A DNA stretch of 64,000 bases from Blautia sp. (GCA_017475035.1 JAFVGK010000163.1:62001-126000), one strand, 5' to 3'. Positions 52,541 through 61,352 are shown, counted from the first letter of the stretch. Notes: generated from the sequence alone by a model not told the origin. Made by a program: numbers and translations.

Positions 52541-53992
52541 TTATGCCTGCTTCGGCTCTTTCTTTGTAGCGCGAAGGAAGATCAGCAGGAAACAGACAGC
52601 CAGGACGATGCCGACAGGATAAGCGACGGTCGTCGTAAGACCAAGCTGACCGAGACATTCCGGCGCGCAGAAGAAATAGGTCATGGATACAGCGCTCATG
52701 AAGGTTGCCGGAACCGCGGTGATCCAGTAATTCTTCTTCTCACGATACAGGAACATGCTGGCTGTCCAGAGAACGATCATAGCCAGAGTCTGGTTGGTCC
52801 AGGAGAAATATCTCCATACAATGGTGTAATCAAGATGACCGATAAAGGCGCCCGCGCCAAGCAGCGGGACGCAGAGGACAAGTCTCTTGACAAATTGCTT
52901 CTGCTCCAGACCGAACCAGTCAGCCAGGGTCAGCCTTGCGCTTCTGAATGCCGTATCGCCGGAAGTAATCGGGCAGACGATAACGCCGATCATGGCGAGA
53001 GCGATACCGATACCGCCCATGGTATTCTTACATACGTCATAGATGGCGGCAGACTGTCCGCTGGAGAGTACTCCGGCAAGACCGGTGGAAAGACCGCCTG
53101 TGACTTCGTACAGAGAGCAGCCGGCGGCAGCCCAGATCAGGGCGATGACGCCTTCTGCGACCATGGCGCCGTAGAATACGAAATGTCCCTGACGCTCAGA
53201 TTTTAAGCAGCGTGCCATCAGAGGAGACTGGGTCGCATGGAAACCGGAGATGGCGCCGCAGGCTACGGTGATAAACATGAAGGACCAGATCGGCGTCCCG
53301 CTGGGATGCATGTTGTGGAAATTGTTCCAGATTTCCGGGATCGTGTAAGCGCTGTTCGTGAAGATGCCGATGATAACACCTACTGCCATGATGATCAGAC
53401 AGATGCCGAACAGAGGATAGATCCGTCCTATGATCTGATCAATGGAGATGAAGGTCGCGATGAAATAATAAGCAAGGATGATCCACAGCCAGACTTCCTT
53501 CTGTGTGAAGATACCGGAACCGCCGTTATTGGTGATCAGGGTGACAATCAGACCGGCAGGTCCTACCGCGAAAACGGTACCCACCATGATCAGAAGCACG
53601 ACGCTGAAGATACGCATGACGTTCTTCATCAGGCCGCCAAGATAAATGCCGCAGACCTCGGAGATCGATACGCCGTTGTTTCTCTCAGAAAGCATACCGG
53701 AGAAATAGTCGTGTACGCCGCCTGCGAAAACAGTGCCGAAGGTGATCCAGAGGAACACGATCGGTCCCCAGAGGGCGCCCTGCATGGCTCCGAAGATCGG
53801 GCCAAGACCGGCGATATTCAGAAGCTGGACAAGAAACAGCTTCCACTGCGGCATGACAATATAGTCCACGCCGTCATTGATACGGACAGCAGGAGTCTCC
53901 CTGTCATCCGGTGCGAAGGTATTATCCACGATTTTGCCATAGATGAAATATCCTCCGATTAAAATAGCTAAGCAGATAAAGAAACTTGCCAT
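52541..53992 (-). CDS. cstA: Carbon-starvation protein A family peptide/pyruvate transporter
   Basis: About 483 aa with roughly 13 hydrophobic segments, the shorter Firmicute form. Hallmarks are PQWKLFLVQLLNIAGLGPIFGAMQGALWGP near the N-terminus, 'DYFSGMLSERNNG' and 'GFHATQSPLMARCLKSERQG'. CstA proteins import peptides or pyruvate when carbon is limiting. AAGGAGG lies before the ATG at 53992, preferred to the longer frame. A TTGTATA/TATACAA inverted repeat about 120 bp upstream may be an operator. The membrane protein gene follows directly. Confidence 0.93.
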   Translation of the reverse strand: MASFFICLAILIGGYFIYGKIVDNTFAPDDRETPAVRINDGVDYIVMPQWKLFLVQLLNIAGLGPIFGAMQGALWGPIVFLWITFGTVFAGGVHDYFSGMLSERNNGVSISEVCGIYLGGLMKNVMRIFSVVLLIMVGTVFAVGPAGLIVTLITNNGGSGIFTQKEVWLWIILAYYFIATFISIDQIIGRIYPLFGICLIIMAVGVIIGIFTNSAYTIPEIWNNFHNMHPSGTPIWSFMFITVACGAISGFHATQSPLMARCLKSERQGHFVFYGAMVAEGVIALIWAAAGCSLYEVTGGLSTGLAGVLSSGQSAAIYDVCKNTMGGIGIALAMIGVIVCPITSGDTAFRSARLTLADWFGLEQKQFVKRLVLCVPLLGAGAFIGHLDYTIVWRYFSWTNQTLAMIVLWTASMFLYREKKNYWITAVPATFMSAVSMTYFFCAPECLGQLGLTTTVAYPVGIVLAVCFLLIFLRATKKEPKQA

Positions 53993-54112
53993 AATTGACA
54001 CCTCCTTGAGATAATTTTCTTTTCCTGCAAGCATATTCTACCACTGTCCCTGTGGAATGTAAAGATGGAGCAGGGCATTTTGCAAGAGTTTTCGACAAAA
54101 AAAGGGTGCTTT

Positions 54113-54138
54113 TTGTATACTGTTTATACAATATACAA
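54113..54138. promoter_or_regulatory. Inverted repeat upstream of cstA
   Basis: TTGTATA (54113-54119) and TATACAA (54125-54131) form a perfect dyad with a 5-nt centre, immediately followed by a second TATACAA (54132-54138). Such AT-rich dyads are typical operators of GntR/YtrA- or LytTR-like regulators, but which protein binds is unknown. Confidence 0.45.
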
Positions 54139-54177
54139 GAAGCACTCCCCTTTTTGAATGGAAATTTCAATTCATTA

Positions 54178-54206
54178 TTGCCTGCGAAAACGATATATGA
54201 TATAGT
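54178..54206 (+). promoter_or_regulatory. Promoter of the small toxin-like RNA
   Basis: TTGCCT (54178-54183), a 17-nt spacer and TATAGT (54201-54206) give a predicted start near 54213, about 155 nt upstream of the small ORF. Confidence 0.55.
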
Positions 54207-54368
54207 TTTCTCGTGGATCAAATGATCCATAAAAAAGTGCTGCCATAAACGGTGGACGGTTAATATGCCCTCTACATATAACGGAGGGACATTCTTTCGG
54301 CTCCTCCATATCATCAAATCAGTCGTCTCACTGATGTGAGTTGTCTGGTATGAAAGGAGGGGATGCTT

Positions 54369-54467
54369 ATGCTGACTATTGATACGCTGCTTGCAGTGAT
54401 CAGCATTGTCCTGACCTCTTTTGGTTTAGGCTATGCAATCGGCTATAATCACGGAAAAATGAAATGA
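54369..54467 (+). CDS. 32-residue hydrophobic peptide, candidate type I toxin (holin-like)
   Basis: The ORF encodes MLTIDTLLAVISIVLTSFGLG followed by YAIGYNHGKMK: one membrane helix and a short basic tail, the shape of small type I toxins of Firmicutes. AAAGGAGGGG lies before the ATG. The RNA ends can pair: GTGCTGCC and AACGG at 54237-54252 match GGCAGCAC and CCGTT at 54533-54549, giving 8 + 5 bp over ~300 nt. Such long-distance pairing keeps type I toxin mRNAs silent. No antisense RNA was identified. Alternatively it may be a harmless small membrane peptide. Confidence 0.65.
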   Translation: MLTIDTLLAVISIVLTSFGLGYAIGYNHGKMK

Positions 54468-54599
54468 CCGCTCCATACGGCTTCCAAACAGTGTGAGTGA
54501 ACATTTCATTTAACACCTTAAGGGGGCTAGACCCGTTCATCGGCAGCACTTCTTTGTTAAAAATTTTAGCTCAAAGGCTGAAGAATGTCAAATGTAGAT

Positions 54600-57179
54600 T
54601 TAATAAACCTTCTTCCTGATCGTCAGCCTGTTCTGTCCGTCGCGGTATTCATAGGCAATGTCGTCCATGGATTTTTTCGCCATGAAAATCCCGAGGCCGC
54701 CGATCTCCCTTTCCGCGGCGCTGAGCGTGACATCCGGATCCTTTTTGGCCAGCGGGTTATAGGGTACGCCGCTGTCGATAAAGGTGATGGATACCAGTCC
54801 TCTGTCCTTAAAGGTTTCCATCTCGATTTCTGCCTGACCGGTGCCTGGCGCGTAGGCGTAGTTTGCGATATTCACGTAAAGCTCTTCCACTGCGAGATCG
54901 ATCTGCATCTGCGATTTCGGCGGACAATCCATTTCTTCGAGCTGTTCATCCACAAAGGCAAGAACCTGGCGCAAATTTTCTAAGGTCGCTTCGATTACCA
55001 ATTTCTTACCCTCCTTAATTCCGTTATATCTCATACACAGCATTGTAATATCGTCAAATTGCGTCGCTCCTCCTACAAACGCGTCAATGTCGTCCGCCAC
55101 GGTAGTAAGTAGGATATCCGGCTCAGCATCCGGGTTTTTATTTAAGGCCTTCAGCATCCGTTCTGTTCCATACAGCTCGTTCTCATTGTTTGTAGCTTCC
55201 GCCACGCCGTCGGTGTATACGTAAAGGCTGTCTCCCGGATGCATCTCAAACTCATGTTCACGGAACAGGATGTTGTCGATAGCCGCTACCGCGGGGGAAT
55301 GGCGGTACACGACTAATTCGAATTCCCCGCCTTTCCTGCGAAGAACGGGATGCTCATGACCGGCGTTGGCAGCGATGCCTTTACCGGTGGAGATTTCCAC
55401 GACCGCAAGCCATACGGTGACAAAGAATTCCGCTTCATTGCTTTCGCAAAGCTGGTCATTTACGTTGGCAAGGGCTTCTGCCGGGCTCTCTCCGGCCTGC
55501 ATGTGGGACTTGATCAGTACCCGGGATACCATCATGAAGAGGGCTGCGGGAACGCCCTTGCCCGACACATCCGCCATGACCATGCAGATATGATTGTCAT
55601 CTACGAGGAAGAAATCATAGAAATCGCCTCCAACCTCTTTCGCCGGGTGCATGGAAGCGTAGATATCAAACTCCGGACGGCTGGGGAAGGGAGGGAAGAG
55701 TCGGGGCAGCTGGCTTTCCTGGATCTTGGTCGCCATGTTCAGCTCCGCGCCGATTCTTTCTTTCTCCGCGGTAACCTGTTTTACCTCATTGACATATTGG
55801 ACGGTTTTGGCCGACAGCCTTGCGAAGGCATCCGCCAGTTCCTCGATTTCATCGCCGGTGCGGTAGGCATCCTCCATCATGAACTGCACATTTTTGCCGC
55901 CTAACGCCTGGATCCTTTTATAAATGAGGTTTAAGGGCCGCACAATTTTGCCTGCAAGGGCAAGCGCCGCCCCGATTCCGAACAGGAGAACGGCGGCAAC
56001 CATGATATAGATCATGCGCTTGATGCCGCTCCATTGAATATAATATGCGTCCCTTGCATCTGCAAGCGTAGCCTGATGCTGCTCCAGCATCATGATGGAA
56101 GGCATGTCAATCAAATCTTTCTCAACGACAGAAAGAACAGCCCATCCTACCGTTTCCATCGGGGCGCCGCAAAGATAATACGATTTGCCGTCGATCTCAA
56201 TCAGCCGGACGTCGGTCTGAGCCTTGAGGGCATCGTTGAGGAATGCGGTAAGCTCTTCATTTCCCAGGACCCGGAGGTCTGCGGCTTCGGAAGAAACCTT
56301 TACCTGGAAGATCCCGTCGGAGGCGGGAGAGAAGAGCACATGGCCGCTCTCATTGATAATACAGGTGAGGGAGCCGTCTTTGTCGGAATCGGCTACCGCA
56401 TCCTCCAGGCCGGTAAGGAACAGCTCGGCGCCGACCACGGCGACGAGTTCATTGTCGTGATAAATGGGAAGGGTGCACAGAAGCTCGCTCGAACCGGTAA
56501 AGGTATCTTTTTCTACATCGGAAAAGTAAAGGGCGCCTTTTTCCACCGCGCCTGTGTACCAGGGACGCTGCCGGACCGGAAGGTGGGTAAGCGTCCCATC
56601 CTGGTCGAATTTGGATCCGGACATCCGGTCTGTCACCAGCATCGCTCCTTCGGGCAGGGCGACCAGGCAGGAAGTCAGCTGCGTATTATCCAGAAGGGAA
56701 ACCATCATGTCGGAAAGGTTTGCCGCCAGCTGCAGCTTTTTGGCGACAGCAGGGTCTTCGGGATCGACGCCTTCTTCTGTAAGAACCTGGACAGATGTGA
56801 TGCCGTCATTGGACGGATCCGGAAGAGAGACCTCCTGCGGGGAATAGTCTGAAGGATCGGCAAAGATTTTTTCGGCATAATCTCCCAGCAGCATGACATC
56901 ACCTTTGATATCCTGGAAAAGAGTTTCTATGATGTAGGATTTCATCTCTGTGGTCTGCGAGAAGCTGCTGTGAACAACGCTGTTCATCGTTTCCTGGGAG
57001 TGGGTCATGATGACTTCGCTCTGCTTTTCGTTCGTCTCGGCTACAAGCTTTTTGAGACTGTTTGCGTTATAAAGGATCACGACCGTATATGTCAGAATGA
57101 TCAGCAGGATCGTACCCAGCACCAGGTTGAACATTTTCTGCTGGATCCCGCCGAAGACCATGTTTTTTATTCTCTTCAT
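54600..57179 (-). CDS. Membrane sensor with SpoIIE-type PP2C phosphatase and anti-sigma-kinase-like ATPase domain
   Basis: About 859 aa. A membrane helix (residues about 12-32) leads to a large extracytoplasmic Cache-like sensor (about 35-380), a second helix (MIYIMVAAVLLFGIGAALAL) and a HAMP region. A SpoIIE/RsbU phosphatase follows (about 500-700: 'MHPAKEVGGDFYDFFLVDDNHICMVMADVSGKGVPAALFM'). The C-terminus (about 725-859) is an RsbW-like ATPase ('DLAVEELYVNIANYAYAPG', 'GGLGIFMAKKSMDDIAY'). Having phosphatase and kinase-like modules in one protein suggests control of an anti-sigma-antagonist switch. AGAGGTG precedes the ATG at 57179. Confidence 0.92.
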   Translation of the reverse strand: MKRIKNMVFGGIQQKMFNLVLGTILLIILTYTVVILYNANSLKKLVAETNEKQSEVIMTHSQETMNSVVHSSFSQTTEMKSYIIETLFQDIKGDVMLLGDYAEKIFADPSDYSPQEVSLPDPSNDGITSVQVLTEEGVDPEDPAVAKKLQLAANLSDMMVSLLDNTQLTSCLVALPEGAMLVTDRMSGSKFDQDGTLTHLPVRQRPWYTGAVEKGALYFSDVEKDTFTGSSELLCTLPIYHDNELVAVVGAELFLTGLEDAVADSDKDGSLTCIINESGHVLFSPASDGIFQVKVSSEAADLRVLGNEELTAFLNDALKAQTDVRLIEIDGKSYYLCGAPMETVGWAVLSVVEKDLIDMPSIMMLEQHQATLADARDAYYIQWSGIKRMIYIMVAAVLLFGIGAALALAGKIVRPLNLIYKRIQALGGKNVQFMMEDAYRTGDEIEELADAFARLSAKTVQYVNEVKQVTAEKERIGAELNMATKIQESQLPRLFPPFPSRPEFDIYASMHPAKEVGGDFYDFFLVDDNHICMVMADVSGKGVPAALFMMVSRVLIKSHMQAGESPAEALANVNDQLCESNEAEFFVTVWLAVVEISTGKGIAANAGHEHPVLRRKGGEFELVVYRHSPAVAAIDNILFREHEFEMHPGDSLYVYTDGVAEATNNENELYGTERMLKALNKNPDAEPDILLTTVADDIDAFVGGATQFDDITMLCMRYNGIKEGKKLVIEATLENLRQVLAFVDEQLEEMDCPPKSQMQIDLAVEELYVNIANYAYAPGTGQAEIEMETFKDRGLVSITFIDSGVPYNPLAKKDPDVTLSAAEREIGGLGIFMAKKSMDDIAYEYRDGQNRLTIRKKVY

Positions 57180-57874
57180 CCGCACCTCTTTCCCGACACG
57201 ATGGGACGTGCCTTTATATGAATGAATCTGCTCTGTATCGCAGTGAAAAAGTTTGATTTATGGATTGTGTGATTTTTATCTGGTTTTTTTCTTGTATCAT
57301 TATATTCCTAAATCAGGGGCTGCGTCAAGTGCGGAGTCGAGGAGAAGCAGATGGCGTCGGAACGTAACAGGTCAGGAATTCATGCTGTAAATCTGACGCC
57401 CAGGCTCCCGGTCCGCGGTTTATTTTTAAAAACCGGAACGATAATGAGCAGCCTGAACTGTTTCGTTATGCCGAAAAAATTGTTCATCTTTGTGTAATAA
57501 CATTGTATTTCGGTAGAGAATATGTTAAATTATGACATAGAAAAACGAAATTGTGGTGAGCGAAGCAAATCCGGAAGGCCTTAAGCATATGGTGTGTGTT
57601 CAGCCTTTTTGCTGAGTGCATCGCGCGCAGGTAGACGTACGATGCCCGCGGCTGCCTTTTTTGCAGGCGAAGCTGCAAATCAGTCATCCGTGGTCGTTGA
57701 GTCAACGTACGAAATTTCGTTTTGGGAGGAGAGGTTATCAGCTGTATGATGGTTTTATCTGATCCTTGGCCTTTTCACAAAATGTATCAGCACGCAGCAA
57801 AATGTATCAGTATGTGTCAGTAAATGTTTAATGTATGAAAGAAACTGTATGATTGCAAGTAGAGGACTAGCGTT
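57180..57874. other. Non-coding gap with an R90 repeat
   Basis: About 695 bp with no convincing gene. An A/T-rich stretch lies at 57225-57315. At 57636-57731 is an R90 copy; its conserved frame is open from an ATG at 57642 to a TGA at 57747 (ending VVVESTYEISFWEERLSAV). TTTTGGGAGGAG ends the repeat, but the next large gene starts 143 bp later. Immediately after the Shine-Dalgarno is a 25-codon frame (57746-57823) that I cannot judge. GCAAAATGTATCAGnA motifs repeat at 57777-57825. Confidence 0.5.
57636..57731 (+). repeat. R90 repeat upstream of the transglutaminase-fold gene
   Basis: The 3' half (CATCCGTGGTCGTTGAGTCAACGTAC...TTTCGTTTTGGGAGGAG) aligns well with the copies at 44637 and in cbiA; the 5' half is more diverged. 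The encoded ESTYxxSFWEE pattern is kept. Confidence 0.75.
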
Positions 57875-58717
57875 ATGGCAGTAAAGTTTACGCCCGGGGG
57901 AAGGAAACGAGGCTTGGCGGCCGTGAGCCTTTCTTTCGGGCTTCTTTTGGCTTCCTGGTATCTGGTTCATGGGGATTCGGCTGCGAGTGCGAGATGGACA
58001 GCGCCGACCGGGGAAGTGATTTCCGGCGGGAAGCTGGTCATCGATGCCGGTAATGCGGCGGATGGTTACTTTCTGGCCAGTGTTCCGGGGGGCTGCGGCA
58101 ATAAGCTGAAGCTTCGTGTTACAAAGGACGACAGCTCTATGACCTATGAGCTGAATCAGGATGGAGTCGAGGAGGTTTTTCCGCTTCAGCTTGGAAGCGG
58201 CGATTATGAGATTTCCCTGTACGAGAATATTGCTGAGAAGAAGTTTTCTCAGGAGGGGACGGTATCTCTTTCCGTGGCTCTTTCCAGTGAGGATGCGGCG
58301 TTTTATGTGCCGAATCAGTATGTGAATTACAATCAGGCTTCTCCCGTGGTGGCGGAGTCGGATCAGGTGGGCGGTGCCCTGGCGGGAAAGGCGGCTTATG
58401 ACGCGATCCAGGGGCATGTGACGACAGGGTATACCTATGATTATATCAAGTCCGTCACGACAGAGCCCGGCGGCAGGCCGGATATTGAGGGCTGTGTGGC
58501 GAACCATACAGGGATCAGCCAGGATCTTTCCGCTACGATGGTGGCGATGCTTCGCTGTCAGGGCATTCCCGCAAAGCTGGTTGTCGGTTACGCGGATGAC
58601 ATCTATCATGCCTGGACGGTGGCTTATGTGGACGGGCAGGAGCTGTTTTTTGATCCTTCGCTGGCTCTGGACGCCATTGGGATGCCGAAGCAGTATACTG
58701 CGGAGAGATGCTATTGA
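57875..58717 (+). CDS. Secreted transglutaminase-fold protein with Ser in place of the catalytic Cys
   Basis: 280 aa. An N-terminal signal or anchor (LAAVSLSFGLLLASWYLVHG) is followed by a beta-rich region (about 40-150) and a transglutaminase-like domain (about 165-280). Its core reads TGISQDLSATMVAMLRCQGIPAKLVVGYADDIYHAWTVAY; the usual G-x-C-x-D motif has AGC (Ser) for TGC (Cys), while the His of YHAW and Asp of FFDPS are present. It may be a non-catalytic binding form. The gene precedes the GspF/pseudopilin set; the ATG at 57875 lacks a strong ribosome site. Confidence 0.8.
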   Translation: MAVKFTPGGRKRGLAAVSLSFGLLLASWYLVHGDSAASARWTAPTGEVISGGKLVIDAGNAADGYFLASVPGGCGNKLKLRVTKDDSSMTYELNQDGVEEVFPLQLGSGDYEISLYENIAEKKFSQEGTVSLSVALSSEDAAFYVPNQYVNYNQASPVVAESDQVGGALAGKAAYDAIQGHVTTGYTYDYIKSVTTEPGGRPDIEGCVANHTGISQDLSATMVAMLRCQGIPAKLVVGYADDIYHAWTVAYVDGQELFFDPSLALDAIGMPKQYTAERCY

Positions 58718-58887
58718 TAAAGGGAAACCTGGCTTTTTGTTTCCGGGGTATCTGATGTAACCGGCATGTTTCTCTGGTATCTCATTTATGAATGTGAAAG
58801 CATGAAATGCTCGTTTTTTCGTCAGCGACTGACGAAATTTTCAAGACAAGTTTTAACTGTATCCCTGGATGAGGAGGAGTATTGCCC

Positions 58888-59937
58888 ATGAAGGCAGAAA
58901 AACAGCAGAATATTTCCGCCGCCGAGCTGAGCAGTTTTTGCGGCCAGGTGGCTCTGATTATTGAGTCAGGTCTTCCCCTGTTTGAGGGAATGGAGACGCT
59001 GGCGGAGACAGACAAAAAAAGCGCCAACGCGGGCATGTTCCGTTCCGCCAGCGAGGGCGTCGGTCAGACCGGCACTTTGTATGGAGCATTGAAAGATGAC
59101 GGCAGATGGCCGGATTATCTGGTAGAGATGGTCGGAATCGGAGAGAGGTCCGGCCGGCTGGATGTAGTCATGCGCGGATTGGAGCAGTATTATGCCCGGG
59201 AGGATCGAATTCGTTCTTCCCTGACCAGCGCGCTCACCTATCCCATCTCATTGGGCGTGATGCTGATGCTCATCGTCCTGATTATGCTGTGGCGGGTTCT
59301 TCCGATCTTTCGCCGGACCCTTGCCAGCATGGGCATCGGGATGGGTACCACGGGGAGCGCCCTGATGCAGGTGGGCAGTGTGCTTGGCTGGCTGGTGCTG
59401 ATCCTGGTCGGCGCCGGATTGATCGCTCTGACGGCCGTATTGATTTTGATGAAAACTCCGGGAAGGGAAAAGACTCTGGAGACGATTTCCAGCTTTCTGC
59501 CTCCGATCCGAAGATTGAGAAATAAGATTACCGCCTCCCGTGTCATAAGCGTTCTTTCTCTGACACTCTTTGAAGGCTTTACGACTCATGAGTCTCTTGA
59601 GATGACAGCCAGGGCGCTGGATGATCCGAAAGCCAGAGAAAAGGTCCGGCAGCTTCAGGAGCAGATGGATGAAGGAAAGACTTATGCGGATGCCCTGGAG
59701 GAGACGGGCTTCTTTCAGGAGCTTGAATTACGCATGATCCGCATGGGCATGGCGACAGGACGTGTGGACCAGGTACTCGGAAAGATCGCTGTTTTGTATG
59801 AAGAGCAGGTAGAATCCGAGATTTCACGGGCGATCTCTATTGTGGAGCCGACATTGGTGGCACTGCTGTCCGTCGTTGTCGGCGCGGTTCTGCTTTCCGT
59901 TATGCTCCCCATGGCGGGGATCCTCTCCAGCCTGTAA
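58888..59937 (+). CDS. GspF/PilC-like inner-membrane platform protein
   Basis: About 349 aa. Two T2SSF repeats are seen: 'ELSSFCGQVALIIESGLPLFEGMETLAE' (residues 12-39) and 'VISVLSLTLFEGFTTHESLEMTARAL' (about 213-240), each followed by a membrane segment; the protein ends in a hydrophobic helix. It is the platform around which pseudopilins are assembled in type IV pilus, type II secretion and competence systems. GAGGAGGAG precedes the ATG at 58888. Three pilin-like genes follow. No assembly ATPase (GspE/PilB) or prepilin peptidase is in the window. Confidence 0.88.
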   Translation: MKAEKQQNISAAELSSFCGQVALIIESGLPLFEGMETLAETDKKSANAGMFRSASEGVGQTGTLYGALKDDGRWPDYLVEMVGIGERSGRLDVVMRGLEQYYAREDRIRSSLTSALTYPISLGVMLMLIVLIMLWRVLPIFRRTLASMGIGMGTTGSALMQVGSVLGWLVLILVGAGLIALTAVLILMKTPGREKTLETISSFLPPIRRLRNKITASRVISVLSLTLFEGFTTHESLEMTARALDDPKAREKVRQLQEQMDEGKTYADALEETGFFQELELRMIRMGMATGRVDQVLGKIAVLYEEQVESEISRAISIVEPTLVALLSVVVGAVLLSVMLPMAGILSSL

Positions 59938-60157
59938 ACGGGTTATAAAAAGGATTTGTTTGTTGTGCCCTGTTATGAGCTGGCATTGAAGTGTGCCAAA
60001 AACCGTTCCGGTAAAAAATCTGATAAAAAAACTTATAGATGGTTGATAATAGAAACAGATTTTTGATTACCGGAATTATGGAGATGGCTTTGATACCCGT
60101 CGCTGTGTCATGTTTACATGGACGTGCGGGTGTGTTCCGGGAAAGGAGTAATCCGGA

Positions 60158-60460
60158 GTGAAAAAAGAGATTGCAAAAATCCTGATGGTAATTGCTCTTC
60201 TGGCTGTCGTCCTTCTGGCTATTGACCGCATCAGCGGCATGCAGCAAAGGGAGGAAGCTGCCATGGTGCGGGACGCGGTCCATGAAGCGGCGCTGACCTG
60301 TTACGCTGTGGAGGGAATGTACCCGGATTCGGTGGAGTATTTACGGGAGCATTATCATCTGGCTTATAATGAAGAAAGGTTCCTGGTGACCTTTGACGCT
60401 TTTGCGTCGAATAAGATTCCAAACATTTATGTGACTGAGAGAGGAGCGGGTGCGCCTTGA
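60158..60460 (+). CDS. Small pilin-like membrane protein
   Basis: 100 aa with a GTG start behind AAAGGAG. A short basic N-terminus leads straight into one helix (ILMVIALLAVVLLAIDRISGM), then a soluble domain with 'EAALTCYAVEGMYPDSVEYLREHYHL', a pattern common in pilin-like globular regions where a short peptide must be completed. It lacks the canonical G/F-T-x-x-E prepilin cleavage site. It lies between the GspF-like and DUF4860 genes and overlaps the latter by 4 nt. Confidence 0.75.
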   Translation: MKKEIAKILMVIALLAVVLLAIDRISGMQQREEAAMVRDAVHEAALTCYAVEGMYPDSVEYLREHYHLAYNEERFLVTFDAFASNKIPNIYVTERGAGAP

Positions 60461-60957
60461 AGCCTTCCACATCAAACGACCATACGATATCTAATATTTT
60501 TGTATTCATTCTGCTGAGCATGTTTGCCGTTTTTTCCATGATCGTGGTGATGCTTGGGGTGAGGGCCTATAAGTCTACCCGCACGCGATATGAGACCAGC
60601 AGTGAGTATCGGCTGCTTTCTTCTTATCTGCGAAGCATGATCCGGGCAGAGGACGGCTTTGCCGGCGTTTCTGTCGAGGAAAAGGATGGACAGCAGATTC
60701 TGGTTTTAAGAGAAGATTATGGGACAACAGTCTGCCTGACCAGGATTTATACCTGGGATGGCTATCTGAGAGAATGGTTCTCCAGGGAGGAAAACGAATT
60801 CCGCCCCGAGGAGGGCGAAAAGATCTGCCGGGCAGAGGAGCTGAGGGCGGAGATATCTGACGGACTTTTGACGGCCAGCATCAAAGACGGCTACGGAAAA
60901 ACAGTGGATGTGAGTGCCTGCCTGTATGCGGAAGGGATCGGAGGGGAGTATCAGTGA
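60457..60957 (+). CDS. DUF4860 domain protein (pseudopilin-like)
   Basis: 166 aa. A TTG start overlaps the upstream stop (TTGA). One N-terminal helix (ISNIFVFILLSMFAVFSMIVVMLGV split by a short polar start) is followed by a domain starting with 'YKSTRTRYETSSEYRLLSSYLRSMIRAED'. I match this to DUF4860, found next to GspF-like and pilin-like genes in Clostridia. The function is unknown; it is probably a minor pseudopilin. It overlaps the next gene by 4 nt. Confidence 0.78.
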   Translation: MKPSTSNDHTISNIFVFILLSMFAVFSMIVVMLGVRAYKSTRTRYETSSEYRLLSSYLRSMIRAEDGFAGVSVEEKDGQQILVLREDYGTTVCLTRIYTWDGYLREWFSREENEFRPEEGEKICRAEELRAEISDGLLTASIKDGYGKTVDVSACLYAEGIGGEYQ

Positions 60958-61352
60958 AATCGGAAAATCATGCCAATGCCTTGCTGGTAGAGCTCCTGAT
61001 CGTGATCTTTTTCTTCATGCTGGGAGCCACGATCCTCGTTCAGGTATTTGAAAGATCCTATCATCAGGGACAGAAAGCGCAGATCGGGATCTACGCCCTT
61101 TCTGAGGCGCAAAATGCTGCCGACCGGCTGTATCAGGCGGATGACGTGGAAGCAGAGCTGGAAAGCATGGGTTTTGCCAAAGCAGGAGATGAAGAATCCT
61201 GGCGGCTGGAAAAAGAGGGGTATGTGCTGGAGATTACGTGTGAGACAATACAGAAAGAAGCGGGGATTCTCCGGCAGGCAAGGGTCAGAGCCCTGATGGG
61301 GGAAGAAGAGTTGCTTTGCCTTCCCTGTACGAGATATTTGAGCGGAGAATGA
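60954..61352 (+). CDS. Minor pseudopilin-like protein
   Basis: 132 aa with a GTG start overlapping the previous stop (GTGA). The N-terminal helix begins ALLVELLIVIFFFMLGATIL, with a Glu at the fifth position of the hydrophobic run as in type IV pilins (LLVE), and is followed by 'FERSYHQGQKAQIGIYALSEAQNAADRLY' and a small domain. It is the last gene of the tightly overlapping three-gene set after the GspF-like gene. Confidence 0.75.
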   Translation: MKSENHANALLVELLIVIFFFMLGATILVQVFERSYHQGQKAQIGIYALSEAQNAADRLYQADDVEAELESMGFAKAGDEESWRLEKEGYVLEITCETIQKEAGILRQARVRALMGEEELLCLPCTRYLSGE

